The notes beneath the pieces were generated by a model that saw only the letters and a program-made list of their open reading frames with translations, did no database searches and was not told the origin of the DNA. Below are positions 1 to 11,686 of a DNA stretch of 64,000 nt, one piece after another. The translations under genes were made by a program, and so were the position numbers. Source of the DNA: Prostheceraeus crozeri (taxonomy: Eukaryota > Platyhelminthes > Polycladida > Euryleptidae); NCBI GenBank assembly GCA_907163375.1, contig CAJQUW010009311.1, positions 1 through 64,000 on the forward strand. The letters run 5' to 3'. How positions within the stretch are numbered: the first letter of the stretch is position 1; every line of letters begins with the position of its first letter.

Positions 1-3000
1 GGGTTAAGTGGATGATTTAACCATGTATACATTTTCATTTGGAAATAGTAGCACGCTTAGTCTAACTTGTAAATCTTAAAACATTTCATATGGACGATGA
101 TGATAGATGAAATAGTAGTCAAATAAAATTAAGATAGCTTACACTTCTGATACAGGGATAGCAATCGACTGCGATCCATGTGTAAAGAGCTTGTTAGACT
201 ACGGAAGAGAGAAGTGTGTTATGTTGCGTGTGGGCTTGTCGAGTGTCCTCCATTTCATTCCATTCTTATTTTTTCTTCCCCTCTGCATTACATATCGAGG
301 ATATGTGGGGGCTTGGGACGCTGGAGCTGGATTTGAAGGTTGGCCCTTACCAAGGCAATGGGTCGTTCTCCGTCCACGACACTCCTCTTTCTGCAAAATC
401 TGAACGAAAAAGAATAGGAGCTTAGATGGCTACAAAATGATCATGTTGAGGAAGATTACTGGAACTTTCTTCGACTCTTTTCGGACGACGAAGTCTTCAA
501 GCTGGCCAGTTAACGTCCATATCTGTGGAGACATCGGACTCGTCGCCCTCATAACACTGCTGTGTTACGTTGGGTTCCATCGTGTATGGTTGGGGCGTCG
601 CACACATTGTTCTCAAAGAGGGGAAGATGGACTTCATACCCTTCTATCTTTTCGACACTTCAAACGTCATGCATCCGCTCACTTCACTGTCAACTCTTAT
701 TATAACTTCATCTCCCTCCGTCTCCTTCACCACTGCTTCGCATCCCGCCTCTATCTCTTCATCCATTCTCGCACACTCGTCCTGCAAACTCTCCACCAAA
801 CCCTAGCCTTCCTCATCAACCTCTGCTCCTTATCTTCTGCACGCCATTCCATTCCTTCTCCTTCTTTCCTCAAGCTCTCCCAAAGCTCTTCCCTTGTTGC
901 CCTATACCCATATAACACTACCTCAAATAAAAAAACAAAAACGCTTACACGCTTCAGCCTCTTCATTCTCTTCAAAACTTTTCTATTATTAATTCCAATC
1001 ACAAGCCATCACATCCAACCGATTCCTTCACAACTCACAATAATTACCTCCGTCGTCATACTCACGCACTCTTGCTGCCAGTTGGCGATGGACGCTGTGC
1101 CATCGGACTTAGCCACTAAACTTCCTCCCCCTCCCACTCTTCTTCACAATCCGCTATGTCCTACAAACAAATCTTCCATACAGCCGCATCCAAATCAAAC
1201 ATCATCCTTCTTCTTTCATATTCGCTCTCAACTCTAACTTCCCCTCATATCGATACTCCCATCACTCGAATACTCCCTCACTCGCAATTCCTCTCACCTA
1301 TTTTCTCTCCCCATCACGTCTGTATCGCTGCCGACCAAGAGCGCTTTGCTCCACGAATGCTTCTCCCTACCTGTACCAACAAACATACTCCCTCACAACC
1401 ATGCCAATTGATCACCCTTACATCCTCCGATGTTCCGCACTCTCAACATCATCTGATCAAATGCGCCTTCATAAATTCCTTACTCATAACCCCGCATTCA
1501 CAGCTACATTTCCGACAAGGATCACACACAACTCTCAACATCACTTTCCTCTCTATGGCCCATGTCCCGCACTTGGCTTTTTCTTGTTAAATGTTTCTGA
1601 TGATTCGCTTACCTCTAGCAATCTTGCCACAACTGACTCTCCCCACTAGCATCCTCTTGGCCGTTATTTTTCTCGCTTTCGTTCATGATAAATTCATGTA
1701 TAGAAGAGATGTAGAATCTAAAAATTGTGCGCATAGCAAATTGTGTTTTATAGGTATAACTCCTCTGCTTAGATAAGATACATTAGAAAGATCTAAGTCA
1801 TCCAAACGATTTAGTACTAGCAAACATACTAGCAACCTATAAATTTACGTTTATTACATCTAACCGTTTGTGTAACGACTCTTGAATCCGTTACAGCATT
1901 ACTCTAGAGATGGGGAACTGCTTATCCTAAGCTCCAAGGCGCCTCGACTCATCACCAAGATCCAACCTTCGCATCAGGGACAGAGAGTCTGTAGCGTTCA
2001 TATGCACTGTGTTGAGTATAATCGAAGGGGCCCCAGGTTTATTGGACAATGAAAACTCACGGTGGCAGTTATTTTACAAGAGAGAAACGACCCAAAGTCA
2101 TACCAGAGACTCAATAAACGACTGCTTTTTCATTTCAAAAACTTTAACATTATTAACATATAAACTATGAATTTTAAATTCTTTCAGCTAATTTTATAGT
2201 ACTACTCCATAAAACGTTTATAAGTTTATAAGTAGTCTGTCAACCTTCACAGGCAATTAGCAAACGCGATGTCGAATGTATTTTTGAATAAAAAAACAAG
2301 TCCTAAAGGACTTTGTAGAAAGGCAAAGTTATACGCCATCGCATTGTGACTAAGAATAAAGCGTTTGAAGATTTCGAGGCCTACTATCATCAAATGGTCA
2401 TTCATTGCTAATACTGAAGGCTACGAATCAACCTAAACTAATGATCTGACACGCTTACGCTACGTATATCACAGCAATGTAAAGGTCAGAAGTCGACGAT
2501 ATCGGACCTCAGAGAAACGATTACCTGAGAGTCAGTTTCTCAACTTAGTGAAATTCCTCTCCCGATCCACCGTTTTATAGTCACCCTGGGAATATTTGCA
2601 AATCGATAAAGAGGGGGAAGTCAGTGAAATTTTCAAAATTTGATGAAAATGTTTGGGACGGTGCCCAAGGTCGAAATTCCACACTTTGGAAAATTTTCAA
2701 ATTTTTACCCATACAAAACTTCTGACATTAGGATTTTTTCAGGTGAGCGAGCTCCGACCTAAAATCTTGTAACCGCTCTAACTTTTGAACGAAGACAGAT
2801 AGGAACAAGCCGATTCTTTCACTGAATTTGTCTCACTCTTAGCTTTCAAACGAGCTATCGCACGACAAAATCCGTCCACTGGAAGCAAAAATCGAAGCAA
2901 GCTGTCCAGAGGGGGTGGGACGTCAGTGACATTTCAAAATTTGATGAAAAATGTTTTGGTGACGGTCCCAGGTCGAAATTCCACACTTTGGAAAATTTTC

Positions 3001-6000
3001 AAAATTTTACCCATACAAAGACCACTCCTGACACTTAGGAGTTTTTCTGGTGAGCGAGGCTTTTTTCACCGACCTAAAATCTTGTAACCGCTTCTAAACT
3101 TTTTGAACGAAGACAGATAGGGAACAAGCCTGATTGTTTCACTGAATTTGTCTCACTCTTAGCTTTCAAACGAGCCTATCGCACGACAAAATCCGTCCAC
3201 TGGAAGCCAAAATCGAAGCAAAGCTGTTCCAGAGGGGGGGGGGGGGGGGGGGGGGGGGTGGGGGAGGCGGACTGGGCGGGGGACGTCAGTGAAATTTCAA
3301 AATTTGATGAAAAATGTTTTGGTGACGGTCCCAGGTCGAAATTCCACACTTTGGAAAATTTTCAAAATTTTACCCATACAAAGTCACTCTGACACTTAGG
3401 ATTTTTTCAGGTGAGCGAGCTCCGACCTAAAATCTTGTAACCGCTCTAACTTTTGAACGAAGACAGATAGGAACAAGCCGATTCTTTCAGTGAATTTGTC
3501 TCACTCTTAGCTTTCAAACGAGCTATCGCACGACAAAATCCGTACACTGGAAGCTAAAATCGAAGCAAGCTGTCCAGAGGGGGGGGACGTCACCGAAAAT
3601 TTTTTCTCTCCGATTTCGCTGGAAACATCCTTCCTAACCCAAAATTTCACGTAGATTCCGAATCTGGCCTCCGTTTTCTCATCCGATGCTTCGTTTTGTC
3701 GCTACACACCAAAACGTCCCAAATTCTAACTCTGTCGTTTTTTCGACAAATGTTGAAAATTTTTTCTCTCCGATTGACTTGAAACTCACCATACAGATAG
3801 AGAATTTCACGCTGATTCCAAATCTGAAATCCGTTTTCCAATCCGATGCTTCGTTTTGAAGCTAGAGCCCAAAACGTCCCAAATTCTAACTCTGTCGTTT
3901 TTCACCAATGTCCCAAAATCTTAAATGGCGTCTCACATCTAAACGAAGACAGATAGGAACAAGCCGATTGTTTCACTGAATTTGTCTCACCTTTAGCTTT
4001 CAAACGAGCTATCGCACGACAAAATCCGTCCACTGGAAGCCAAAATCGAAGCAAGCTGTCCAGAGGGGGGGGGGACGTCAGTGAAATTTCAAAATTTGAT
4101 GAAAAATGTTTTGGTGACGGTCCCAGGTCGAAATTCCACACTTAGGAAAATTTTCAAAATTTTACCCATACAAAGTCACTCTGACACTTAGGATTTTTTC
4201 AGGTGAGCGAGCTCCGACCTAAAATCTTGTAACCGCTCTAACTTTTGAACGAAGACAGATAGGAACAAGCCGATTGTTTCACTGAATTTGTCTCACACTT
4301 AGCTTTCAAACGAGCTATCGCACGACAAAATCCGTCCACTGGAAGCCAAAATCGAAGCAAGCTGTCCAGAGGGGGGGGGACGTCAGTGAAATTTCTAAAT
4401 TTGATGAAAAATGTTTTGGTGACGGTCCCAGGTCGAAATTCCACACTTTGGAAAATTTTCAAAATTTTACCCATACAAAGTCACTCTGACACTTAGGATT
4501 TTTTCAGGTAAGCGAGCTCCGACCTAAAATCTTGTAACCGCTCTAACTTTTGAACGAAGACAGATAGGAACAAGCCGATTCTTTCACTGAATTTGTCTCA
4601 CTCTTAGCTTTCAAACGAGCTATCGCACGACAAAATCCGTCCACTGGAAGCCAAAATCGAAGCAAGCTGTCCAGGGGGGGGACGTCAGCAAAAATTTTTT
4701 CTCTCCGATTTCGCTGGAAACATCCTTCCTAACCCAAAATTTCACGTAGATTCCGAATCTGGCCTCCGTTTTCTCATCCGATGCTTCGTTTGGGCGCTAC
4801 ACACCAAAACGTCCCAAATTCTAACTCTGTCGTTTTTTCGAAAAATGATGAAAATTTTGTCTCGCCGATTGCCTTGAAACTCACCATACAGATAGAGAAT
4901 TTCACGCTGATTCCAAATCTGAAATCCGTTTTCCAATCCGATGCTTCGTTTTGAAGCTACAGCCCAAAACGTCCCAAATTCTAACTCTGTCGTTTTTCGC
5001 CAATGTCCCAAAATCTTAAATGGCGTCTCACATCTAAACGAAGACAGATATGAACAAGCCGGTTCTTTCACTGAATTTGTCTCACTCTTAGCTTTCAAAC
5101 GAGCTATGGCACGACAAAATCCGTCCACTGGAAGCCAAAATCGAAGCAAGCTGTCCAGAGGGGGGGGGACGTCAGCCGAATATTTTTTCTCTCCGATTTC
5201 GCTGGAAACATCCTTCCTAACCCAAAATTTCACGTAGATTCCGAATCTGGCCTCCGTTTTCTCATCCGATGCTTCGTTTGGGCGCTACACACCAAAACGT
5301 CCCAAATTCTAACTCTGTTAAAATTTTGAAGAATAATTTTTTCTCGCCAATTGCCTTGAAACTCACCCTACCGATGCAGAATTTTACGCTGAATCCGAAT
5401 CTGGCAGCCATTTCACCATCCACGACAACCTAGACGGTCGCCCACGTCAACCTAGACGGTCGCCCACGTCAACCTCGGCGGTCGGCCACGTCAACCTCGG
5501 CGGTCGGTCACGTCAACCCATACGAGACCAACACATCCGAGTCTCACACTCTGTCGTTGCAGAGGGGGGGGGAAGTCCTGCGAACGAAACATTTGTGAAA
5601 CCCACCTGTGCCGGCACACCACGACAGACACTGTCGTTCCAGAGGGGGGGGACGTCAGAACCCGAAGCACCACGGCGGCCGACCACGACACTCTGCCGTT
5701 CCAGAGGGGGGGGGCGCCGGTCGAGTGTTTGTCACTTGCTTACTACTAGTGTCATTCAAGGTACCTTTCATAATTATTTACCCCTCATAACATTTAATAT
5801 TGCATCACTAATGTACATGTAGCTCATGCATCGTGCTAACCAAGTCGAGAATTGAAAAGATAAAACAAATTGATGAATTTGATGCAAACAATGTTTAAGC
5901 TAAAACATGTATTAACTCCTCTGTTGCCATTTGTGGGTAATGGACCATGACATTTGGGGTTGTGGAAGTAGGAGTCCAAGCCGGTTGAAATCAATTCTTC

Positions 6001-6115
6001 GATGATGTCATTCAGTGGACGGCAGTGGAGATTATCGAAGACATAACGAGCTCACATTTGAACAGGTAAAGTCTGAGCTATGATTGCGCGAATCCCTTCA
6101 ATCTCACATCTCCAT
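1..6115 (-). repeat. Left arm of a giant inverted repeat (noisy copy of 6,455-11,223)
   Basis: Read on the minus strand, this arm matches 6,455-11,223: 206-bp repeat unit, accessory gene, leader region, satellite-like terminal repeat, element terminus at 5,747, the same GACACT duplication (5,748-5,753) and about 360 bp of host flank. Near the centre the arms are almost identical. Outward, about 1-3,300, this arm differs by very many small length changes, mostly extra bases, and holds a run of about 25 G near 3,240. The arm is also longer because it has more terminal-repeat units. Because both arms carry the same insertion site and flank, this is a copy made after insertion, not a second insertion. 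The insertion-biased noise suggests an unpolished contig tip or a fold-back long read. Confidence 0.85.
437..1680 (-). pseudogene. Noisy inverted copy of the zinc-binding/coiled-coil accessory gene
   Basis: This stretch is the mirror copy of the accessory gene at 9,686-10,876 and reads in the same sense on the minus strand. The frame is not kept. The open frames visible here on the plus strand are shadows. Given the noise over this whole arm, the damage may be sequencing error rather than decay, so I do not count it as a separate gene. Confidence 0.6.
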
Positions 6116-6454
6116 TTTCTAGTTATGCAGTTTTCTTGATGAAGAGATGACTTCAATGAAGAAGCTTGAAGATGCCCCACTGAAAGAAATTCCACACACG
6201 TCAAGATGAATGTCACGATTTTGCTGAGTGGTTATTCTAGAGTAGCAGTGAGTCTCCTTCAAGATCTCCTAAAAAAACTCGAGATAGTCGCTTCAATTTT
6301 GAGCAACTAGTCTACAGCGCTTTCTCTCATTGCCTTCGTCGCTTTCAAGACGATTTCGGCTCCATTACGGATCATCACATTAGTCAAAACCATCAAAGTC
6401 AAATCCGGCGGTCACACGGCCCAAAGAGTCACACCTGTCACAAGAAAGATGTGA
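6116..6454. other. Unpaired centre of the palindrome
   Basis: About 340 bp between the two arms with no inverted partner. I see no gene, repeat or recognised motif. A true spacer of this size argues mildly for a real inverted duplication, since a simple missed-adapter read would have almost no spacer. Confidence 0.6.
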
Positions 6455-6801
6455 GATTGGGGTTCGCGCAATCATAGCTCAGACTTTATCTGTTAAAATG
6501 TGAGCTCGTTATGTCTTCGATAATCTCCACTGCCGTCCACTGAATGACATCATCGAAGAATTGATTTCAACCGGCTTGGACTCCTACTTCCACAACCCCA
6601 AATGTCATGGTCCATTACCCACAAATGGCAACAGAGGAGTTAATACATGTTTTAGCTTAAACATTGTTTGCATCAAATTCATCAATTTGTTTTATCTTTT
6701 CAATTCTCGACTTGGTTAGCACGATGCATGAGCTACATGTACATTAGTGATGCAATATTAAATGTTATGAGGGGTAAATAATTATGAAAGGTACCTTGAA
6801 T
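6455..6801. other. Host flank left of element 1
   Basis: AT-rich host DNA next to the left end of element 1, present in inverted form at about 5,754-6,115. No coding frame is supported. It contains plain unique-looking sequence up to the target-site duplication. Confidence 0.6.
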
Positions 6802-6807
6802 GACACT
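6802..6807. other. Left target-site duplication of element 1
   Basis: GACACT sits directly outside the AGTAGT terminus and recurs at 30,023-30,028 directly outside the ACTACT terminus. Six-base duplications with AG/CT ends are the known signature of Polinton/Maverick integration. This pair fixes the element boundaries. Confidence 0.93.
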
Positions 6808-8130
6808 AGTAGTAAGCAAGTGACAAACACTCGACCGGCGCCCCCCCCTCTGGAACGGCAGAGTGTCGTGGTCGGCCGCCGTGGTGCTTCGGGTCTGAGT
6901 CCCCCCCCCTCTGGAACGACAGAGTCTGTCGTGGTGTGCCGGCCAGGTGGGTTCACAACATGTTCGCTGACTCCCCCCCCCCTCTGCAACGACAGAGTGT
7001 GAGACTCGGATGTGTTGGTCTCGTATGGGTTGACGTGACCGACCGCCTAGGTTGACGTGGCCGACCGCCTAGGTTGACGTGGGCGACCGTCTAGGTTGAC
7101 GTGGGCGACCGTCTAGGTTGTCGTGGATGGTGAAATGGCTGCCAGATTCGGATTCAGCGTAAAATTCTGCATCGGTAGGGTGAGTTTCAAGGCAATTGGC
7201 GAGAAAAAATTTTTCTTCAAAATTTTAACAGAGTTAGAATTTGGGACGTTTTGGTGTGTAGCGCCCAAACGAAGCATCGGATGAGAAAACGGAGGCCAGA
7301 TTCGGAATCTACGTGAAATTTTGGGTTAGGAAGGATGTTTCCAGCGAAATCGGAGAGAAAAAATTTTCGGCTGACGTCCCCCCCCCCTCTGGACAGCTTG
7401 CTTCGATTTTGGCTTCCAGTGGACGGATTTTGTCGTGCGATAGCTCGTTTGAAAGCTAAGAGTGAGACAAATTCAGTGAAAGAATCGGCTTGTTCCTATC
7501 TGTCTTCGTTTAGATGTGAGACGCCATTTAAGATTTTGGGACATTGGTGAAAAACGACAGAGTTAGAATTTGGGACGTTTTGGGCTCTAGCTTCAAAACG
7601 AAGCATCGGATTGGAAAACGGATTTCAGATTTGGAATCAGCGTGAAATTCTTTATCTGTATAGTGAGTTTCAAGGCAATCGGCGAGAAAAAAATTTTCAA
7701 CATTTTTCGAAAAAACGACAGAGTTAGAATTTGGGACGTTTTGGTGTGTAGCGCCCAAACGAAGCATCGGATGAGAAAACGGAGGCCAGATTCGGAATCT
7801 ACGTGAAATTTTGGGTTAGGAAGGATGTTTCCAGCGAAATCGGAGAGAAAAAATTTTCGGCTGACGTCCCCCCCCTCTGGACAGCTTGCTTCGATTTTGG
7901 CTTCCAGTGGACGGATTTTGTCGTGCGATAGCTCGTTTGAAAGCTAAGAGTGAGACAAATTCAGTGAAAGAATCGGCTTGTTCCTATCTGTCTTCGTTTA
8001 GATGTGAGACGCCATTTAAGATTTTGGGACATTGGTGAAAAACGACAGAGTTAGAATTTGGGACGTTTTGGGCTCTAGCTTCAAAACGAAGCATCGGATT
8101 GGAAAACGGATTTCAGATTTGGAATCAGCG
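6808..8130 (+). repeat. Left terminal inverted repeat of element 1
   Basis: This matches 28,715-30,022 in inverted orientation. From the tip inward it has three short blocks around C-tracts (about 6,840, 6,900 and 6,975), a 22-bp tandem repeat, then long satellite-like units. It holds no plausible gene. Short frames that recur here are by-products of the repeat. Confidence 0.88.
7027..7117 (+). repeat. 22-bp tandem repeat with CACGTC/GACGTG core
   Basis: Four imperfect units of about 22 bp built on GACGTGGCCGACCGCCTAGG-like sequence. The same block occurs inverted at 5,431-5,519 and at about 29,738-29,800, so it is a fixed part of the element 1 terminus. Role unknown. Confidence 0.8.
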
Positions 8131-8990
8131 TGAAATTCTTTATCTGTATAGTGAGTTTCAAGGCAATCGGCGAGAAAAAAATTTTCAACATTTTTCGAAA
8201 AAACGACAGAGTTAGAATTTGGGACGTTTTGGTGTGTAGCGCCCAAACGAAGCATCGGATGAGAAAACGGAGGCCAGATTCGGAATCTACGTGAAATTTT
8301 GGGTTAGGAAGGATGTTTCCGGCGAAATCGGAGAGAAAAAATTTTCGGCTGACGTCCCCCCCCCTCTGGACAGCTTGCTTCGATTTTGGCTTCCAGTGGA
8401 CGGATTTTGTCGTGCGATAGCTCGTTTGAAAGCTAAGAGTGAGACAAATTCAGTGAAACAATCGGCTTGTTCCTATCTGTCTTCATTCAAAAGTTAGAGC
8501 GGTTACAAGATTTTAGGTCGGAGCTCGCTCACCTGAAAAAATCCTAAGTGTCAGAGTGGCTTTGTATGGGTAAAAATTTGAAAATTTTCCAAAGTGTGGA
8601 ATTTCGACCTGGGACCGTCACCAAAACATTTTTCATCAAATTTTGAAATTTCACTGACGTCCCCCCCCCTCTGGACAGCTTGCTTCGATTTTGGCTTCCA
8701 GTGGACGGATTTTGTCGTGCGATAGCTCGTTTGAAAGCTAAGAGTGAGACAAATTCAGTGAAACAATCGGCTTGTTCCTATCTGTCTTCGTTCAAAAGTT
8801 AGAGCGGTTACAAGATTTTAGGTCGGAGCTCGCTCACCTGAAAAAATCCTAAGTGTCAGAGTGGCTTTGTATGGGTAAAAATTTGAAAATTTTCCAAAGT
8901 GTGGAATTTCGACCTGGGACCGTCACCAAAACATTTTTCATCAAATTTTGAAATTTCACTGACGTCCCCCCCCCCTCTTATCGATTGCAT
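7376..8990 (+). repeat. Satellite-like array of terminal-repeat units (488 and 307 bp)
   Basis: A marker made of GACGT, a C-tract of 7-10 and TCTGGACAGC recurs at about 7,376, 7,864, 8,351, 8,659 and 8,963. The spacing is therefore 488, 487, 308 and 304 bp. Long units contain a segment that short units lack. The left palindrome arm (about 2,600-5,170) holds more units of both sizes, and the right end of the element holds only long units. Copy number thus varies between copies of the same terminus. Confidence 0.85.
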
Positions 8991-8994
8991 ATTC

Positions 8995-9685
8995 ACAGGG
9001 TATATAAGAACGGGATCGGGAGAGGAATTTCACTAAGTTGAGAAACTGACTACAGGTAAGTCGTTTCTCTTGAGGTCCGATATCGGACTTCTGACTTTAC
9101 ATTGCTGATATCAGCTAAGGTGTCAGACTTATAGGTTAGTCAGTATAGCATGACTGACCATTTGATGATAGTAGGCCGAAATCTTCAAACGGCTATAACT
9201 TTGCTTCTACAAGTCCTTTAGACTTGATTCAAAAAACATTCGACAGCGTTTGCTATGCTGAAGGTGACAGACTACTTATAAACGTTTTATGAGTAGTACT
9301 AAAATACTGAAAAATTTAAATTCATATTTAATGATAATAATTAAAGTTTTTGAATAAAAAGCAGTCGTTTATGAGTCTCTGTGACTTGGGTCGTTTCCTC
9401 TTGTAAATAACTCCACCGGTTTTCATGTCAAAACTGGGGCCCGGATACCAACACAGTGATATGACGCACGCTCTGTCCGATCGAGGTTGGATTTGTGGGT
9501 CGAGGCCTTGGAGCTGGGATAAGATCCCCTCTGAGTAATGCCTGTAACGGATTCAAGAGCTTAACACCCAAACGGTTGCTGACTTGCTATCAAATGTTTG
9601 GTGACTTAGTCTTTCAATACATATCAGCAAGTAGTATCCTATAAACACTTGCTATCAAATTTTACTCTATCTTTACAGAATTATC
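8995..9685 (+). promoter_or_regulatory. TATA promoter and spliced leader of the accessory gene
   Basis: TATATAAG at 9,001-9,008 is followed about 50 bases later by a strong donor (ACAG/GTAAG, intron from 9,056). A pyrimidine-rich acceptor ends at 9,678, seven bases before the ATG at 9,686. This suggests a leader intron of about 620 bp. The related gene in element 2 also has a TATA box and donor-like site well upstream of its ATG. Confidence 0.6.
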
Positions 9686-10876
9686 ATGACGAAAGCGAGT
9701 AACGCCAAGATGCTAGTGGGGAAGTGCAGTTGTGGCAAGATTGCTAGAGGTAGCGAACTCAAGAAACATTTAAAAGAAAAAGAGGGGACGATGGGCCATG
9801 AGAGGAAAGTGATGTTGAGGTTGTGTGTGTCTTGTCGGAAATGTGTGATGGGGGATGAGAAGGAATTTATGAAGGCGCATTTGCAGTGTGAGAGTGGGAA
9901 CATCGGAGAGAAGGGGTTCAAGGCATGGTTTGAGGGAGAGTTGTTGGAGAGGGAAGAGGTGACAAAGGCGGTGGCAGCGATACAGGACGTGATTGGGGAG
10001 AAAGTGGTGAGGAATGCGAGTGAGGGGAGTTCGAGTGATGGGAGTTCGAATGAGGAAGTTGAGTTGAGAGCGAATATGAAGAAGAAGGATGATGTTGATT
10101 TGGATGCGGTGATGGAAGATTTGTTTGGGGACATAGCGGATTTGAAGGAAGAGTGGGAGGGGGAGGAAGTGGCTAAGCCGATGGCAGCGTCATCGCCACG
10201 GCAGCAAGAGGCGTATGACACGGAGGTATTTGTGAGAATGAAGGATCGTGTGATGGCTTTGGAAAGTAATAATAGAAAAGTTTTGAAGGAGAATGAAGAG
10301 CTGAAGGTGAAGGTTGAGGGGTATAGGGCAACAAGGGAAGAGTTGGAGAGCTTGAGAAAGAAGGAGAAGGAATGGATGGCGGAAAGGAGCGAGTTGATGA
10401 GGAAGGCAGGTTTGGTGGAGAGTTTGCAGGCGAGTGTGTCGAGGAAGGATGAAGAGATAGAGCGGATGCGAAGCGTGGTGAAGGAGACGGAGGAGGTGAA
10501 GGTTATTAATAAGAGGTTGACGGGTGAAGTGGAGCGACTGCATGAGCGTTTGAAGTGTCGAAAAAGGAGAGTGTATGAAGTCCATCTTCCCCTCTTTGAG
10601 AACAATGTGTGCGACGCCCCAACCATCACGGATGATCCCAACGTAACACAGCAGTGTTATGAGGGCGACGGAGTCCGATGTCTCCACATGAGTATGGACG
10701 TTACCGGCCAGCTTGAAGACTTCGTCGTCCGAAAAGTTCGGAAGAAAGTTCCCAGTAAGCTTCCTCAACATGATCATTTTTGTAGCTCATCTAATCTCCT
10801 ATTCTTTTTCTTTCAGAGTTTTTGCAGAAGTGAGAGGAGTGTCGGTGGACGGAGAACGACCCATGGGCTCTTTTAA
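9686..10876 (+). CDS. Zinc-binding, acidic, coiled-coil accessory protein
   Basis: The 396-codon frame starts at an ATG just after a likely splice acceptor. Residues 1-75 hold clustered Cys and His (CSC, KKH, CVSC, CRKC, AHLQC) that look like a zinc-binding fold. Residues about 110-170 are acidic and Ser-rich. Residues about 195-290 are rich in E, K, L and R and form a likely long coiled coil. The C-terminal tail is less ordered and its true end is uncertain because splice-like sites lie nearby. I do not recognise the family. The minus-strand gene at 52,255-54,305 in element 2 has the same order of Cys/His block, acidic part and coiled coil, with shared CVSCRK/CLTCKR and F..KH/AH..C spacing, so I think they are homologues. 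A DNA- or chromatin-binding role is a guess. Confidence 0.75.
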   Translation: MTKASNAKMLVGKCSCGKIARGSELKKHLKEKEGTMGHERKVMLRLCVSCRKCVMGDEKEFMKAHLQCESGNIGEKGFKAWFEGELLEREEVTKAVAAIQDVIGEKVVRNASEGSSSDGSSNEEVELRANMKKKDDVDLDAVMEDLFGDIADLKEEWEGEEVAKPMAASSPRQQEAYDTEVFVRMKDRVMALESNNRKVLKENEELKVKVEGYRATREELESLRKKEKEWMAERSELMRKAGLVESLQASVSRKDEEIERMRSVVKETEEVKVINKRLTGEVERLHERLKCRKRRVYEVHLPLFENNVCDAPTITDDPNVTQQCYEGDGVRCLHMSMDVTGQLEDFVVRKVRKKVPSKLPQHDHFCSSSNLLFFFFQSFCRSERSVGGRRTTHGLF

Positions 10877-11020
10877 GGGCCAACCTTCTAATGCAGCTAA
10901 AGCGGTCCCAAGCCCGCCACATATCCTCGGATATGGAATGCAGAGGGGAAGAAAAATAATGAATGGAATGAAATGGGAGGACACTCACGCGCCACACGCA
11001 ACATAACACACTTCTCTCTT

Positions 11021-11638
11021 CCGTAGTCTAACAAGCTCTTTACACATGGATCGCAGTCGATTGCTATCCCTGTATCAGAAGTGTAAGCTATCTTAATTTT
11101 ATTTGATACTATTTCATCTATCATCATCGTCCATATGAAATGTTTTAAGATTTACAAGTTAGACTAAGCGTGCTACTATTTCCAAATGAAAATGTATACA
11201 TGGTTAAATCATCCACTTAACCCCATCCGTAGTCTAACAAGCTCTTTACACATGGATCGCAGTCGATTGCTATCCCTGTATCAGAAGTGTAAGCTATCTT
11301 AATTTTATTTGACACTATTTCATCTATCATCATCGTCCATATGAAATGTTTTAAGATTTACAAGTTAGACTAAGCGTGCTACTATTTCCAAATGAAAATG
11401 TATACATGGTTAAATCATCCACTTAACCCCATCCGTAGTCTAACAAGCTCTTTACACATGGATCGCAGTCGATTGCTATCCCTGTATCAGAAGTGTAAGC
11501 TATCTTAATTTTATTTGACACTATTTCATCTATCATCATCGTCCATATGAAATGTTTTAAGATTTACAAGTTAGACTAAGCGTGCTACTATTTCCAAATG
11601 AAAATGTATACATGGTTAAATCATCCACTGAAGCCCCA
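11021..11638 (+). repeat. Three tandem units of about 206 bp
   Basis: Units start with CCGTAGTCTAACAAGCTC at 11,021, 11,227 and 11,433 and end with GGTTAAATCATCCACTTAACCCC-like sequence. They are nearly identical to one another. One inverted unit opens the window at 1-200. They lie inside element 1 between the accessory gene and the next gene. No coding frame is conserved, and function is unknown. Confidence 0.92.
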
Positions 11639-11686
11639 TTCAAGTACGTCAGTATGAAAGCAAAGATAATACGAAATAAAAATTTA

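Noticed and set aside
437-1237. 266-codon plus-strand frame near the window start
   Set aside because: It is the antisense shadow of the inverted, noisy copy of the accessory gene.
3236-3264. Long G-run as a G-quadruplex element
   Set aside because: It lies in the noisy arm where cleaner copies have 7-10 G, so the length is probably an error.
5748-6807. Two separate Polinton insertions head to head
   Set aside because: Both ends share the same target duplication and host flank, so it is one insertion plus a later or artefactual inverted copy.
7335-8497. Recurring 60-80 codon frames in the terminal repeats of element 1
   Set aside because: They recur with the satellite-like units, on both strands, and unit lengths are not multiples of three. 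They have no domain and look like repeat by-products.
9673-10641. 322-codon minus-strand frame opposite the accessory gene
   Set aside because: Low-complexity Ser/Leu/Phe-rich shadow of the real plus-strand gene, which has promoter, splice acceptor and a sensible protein.
11021-11638. CRISPR or satellite array from the 206-bp triplet
   Set aside because: Units are long, without spacers, and only three; a simple local tandem amplification.
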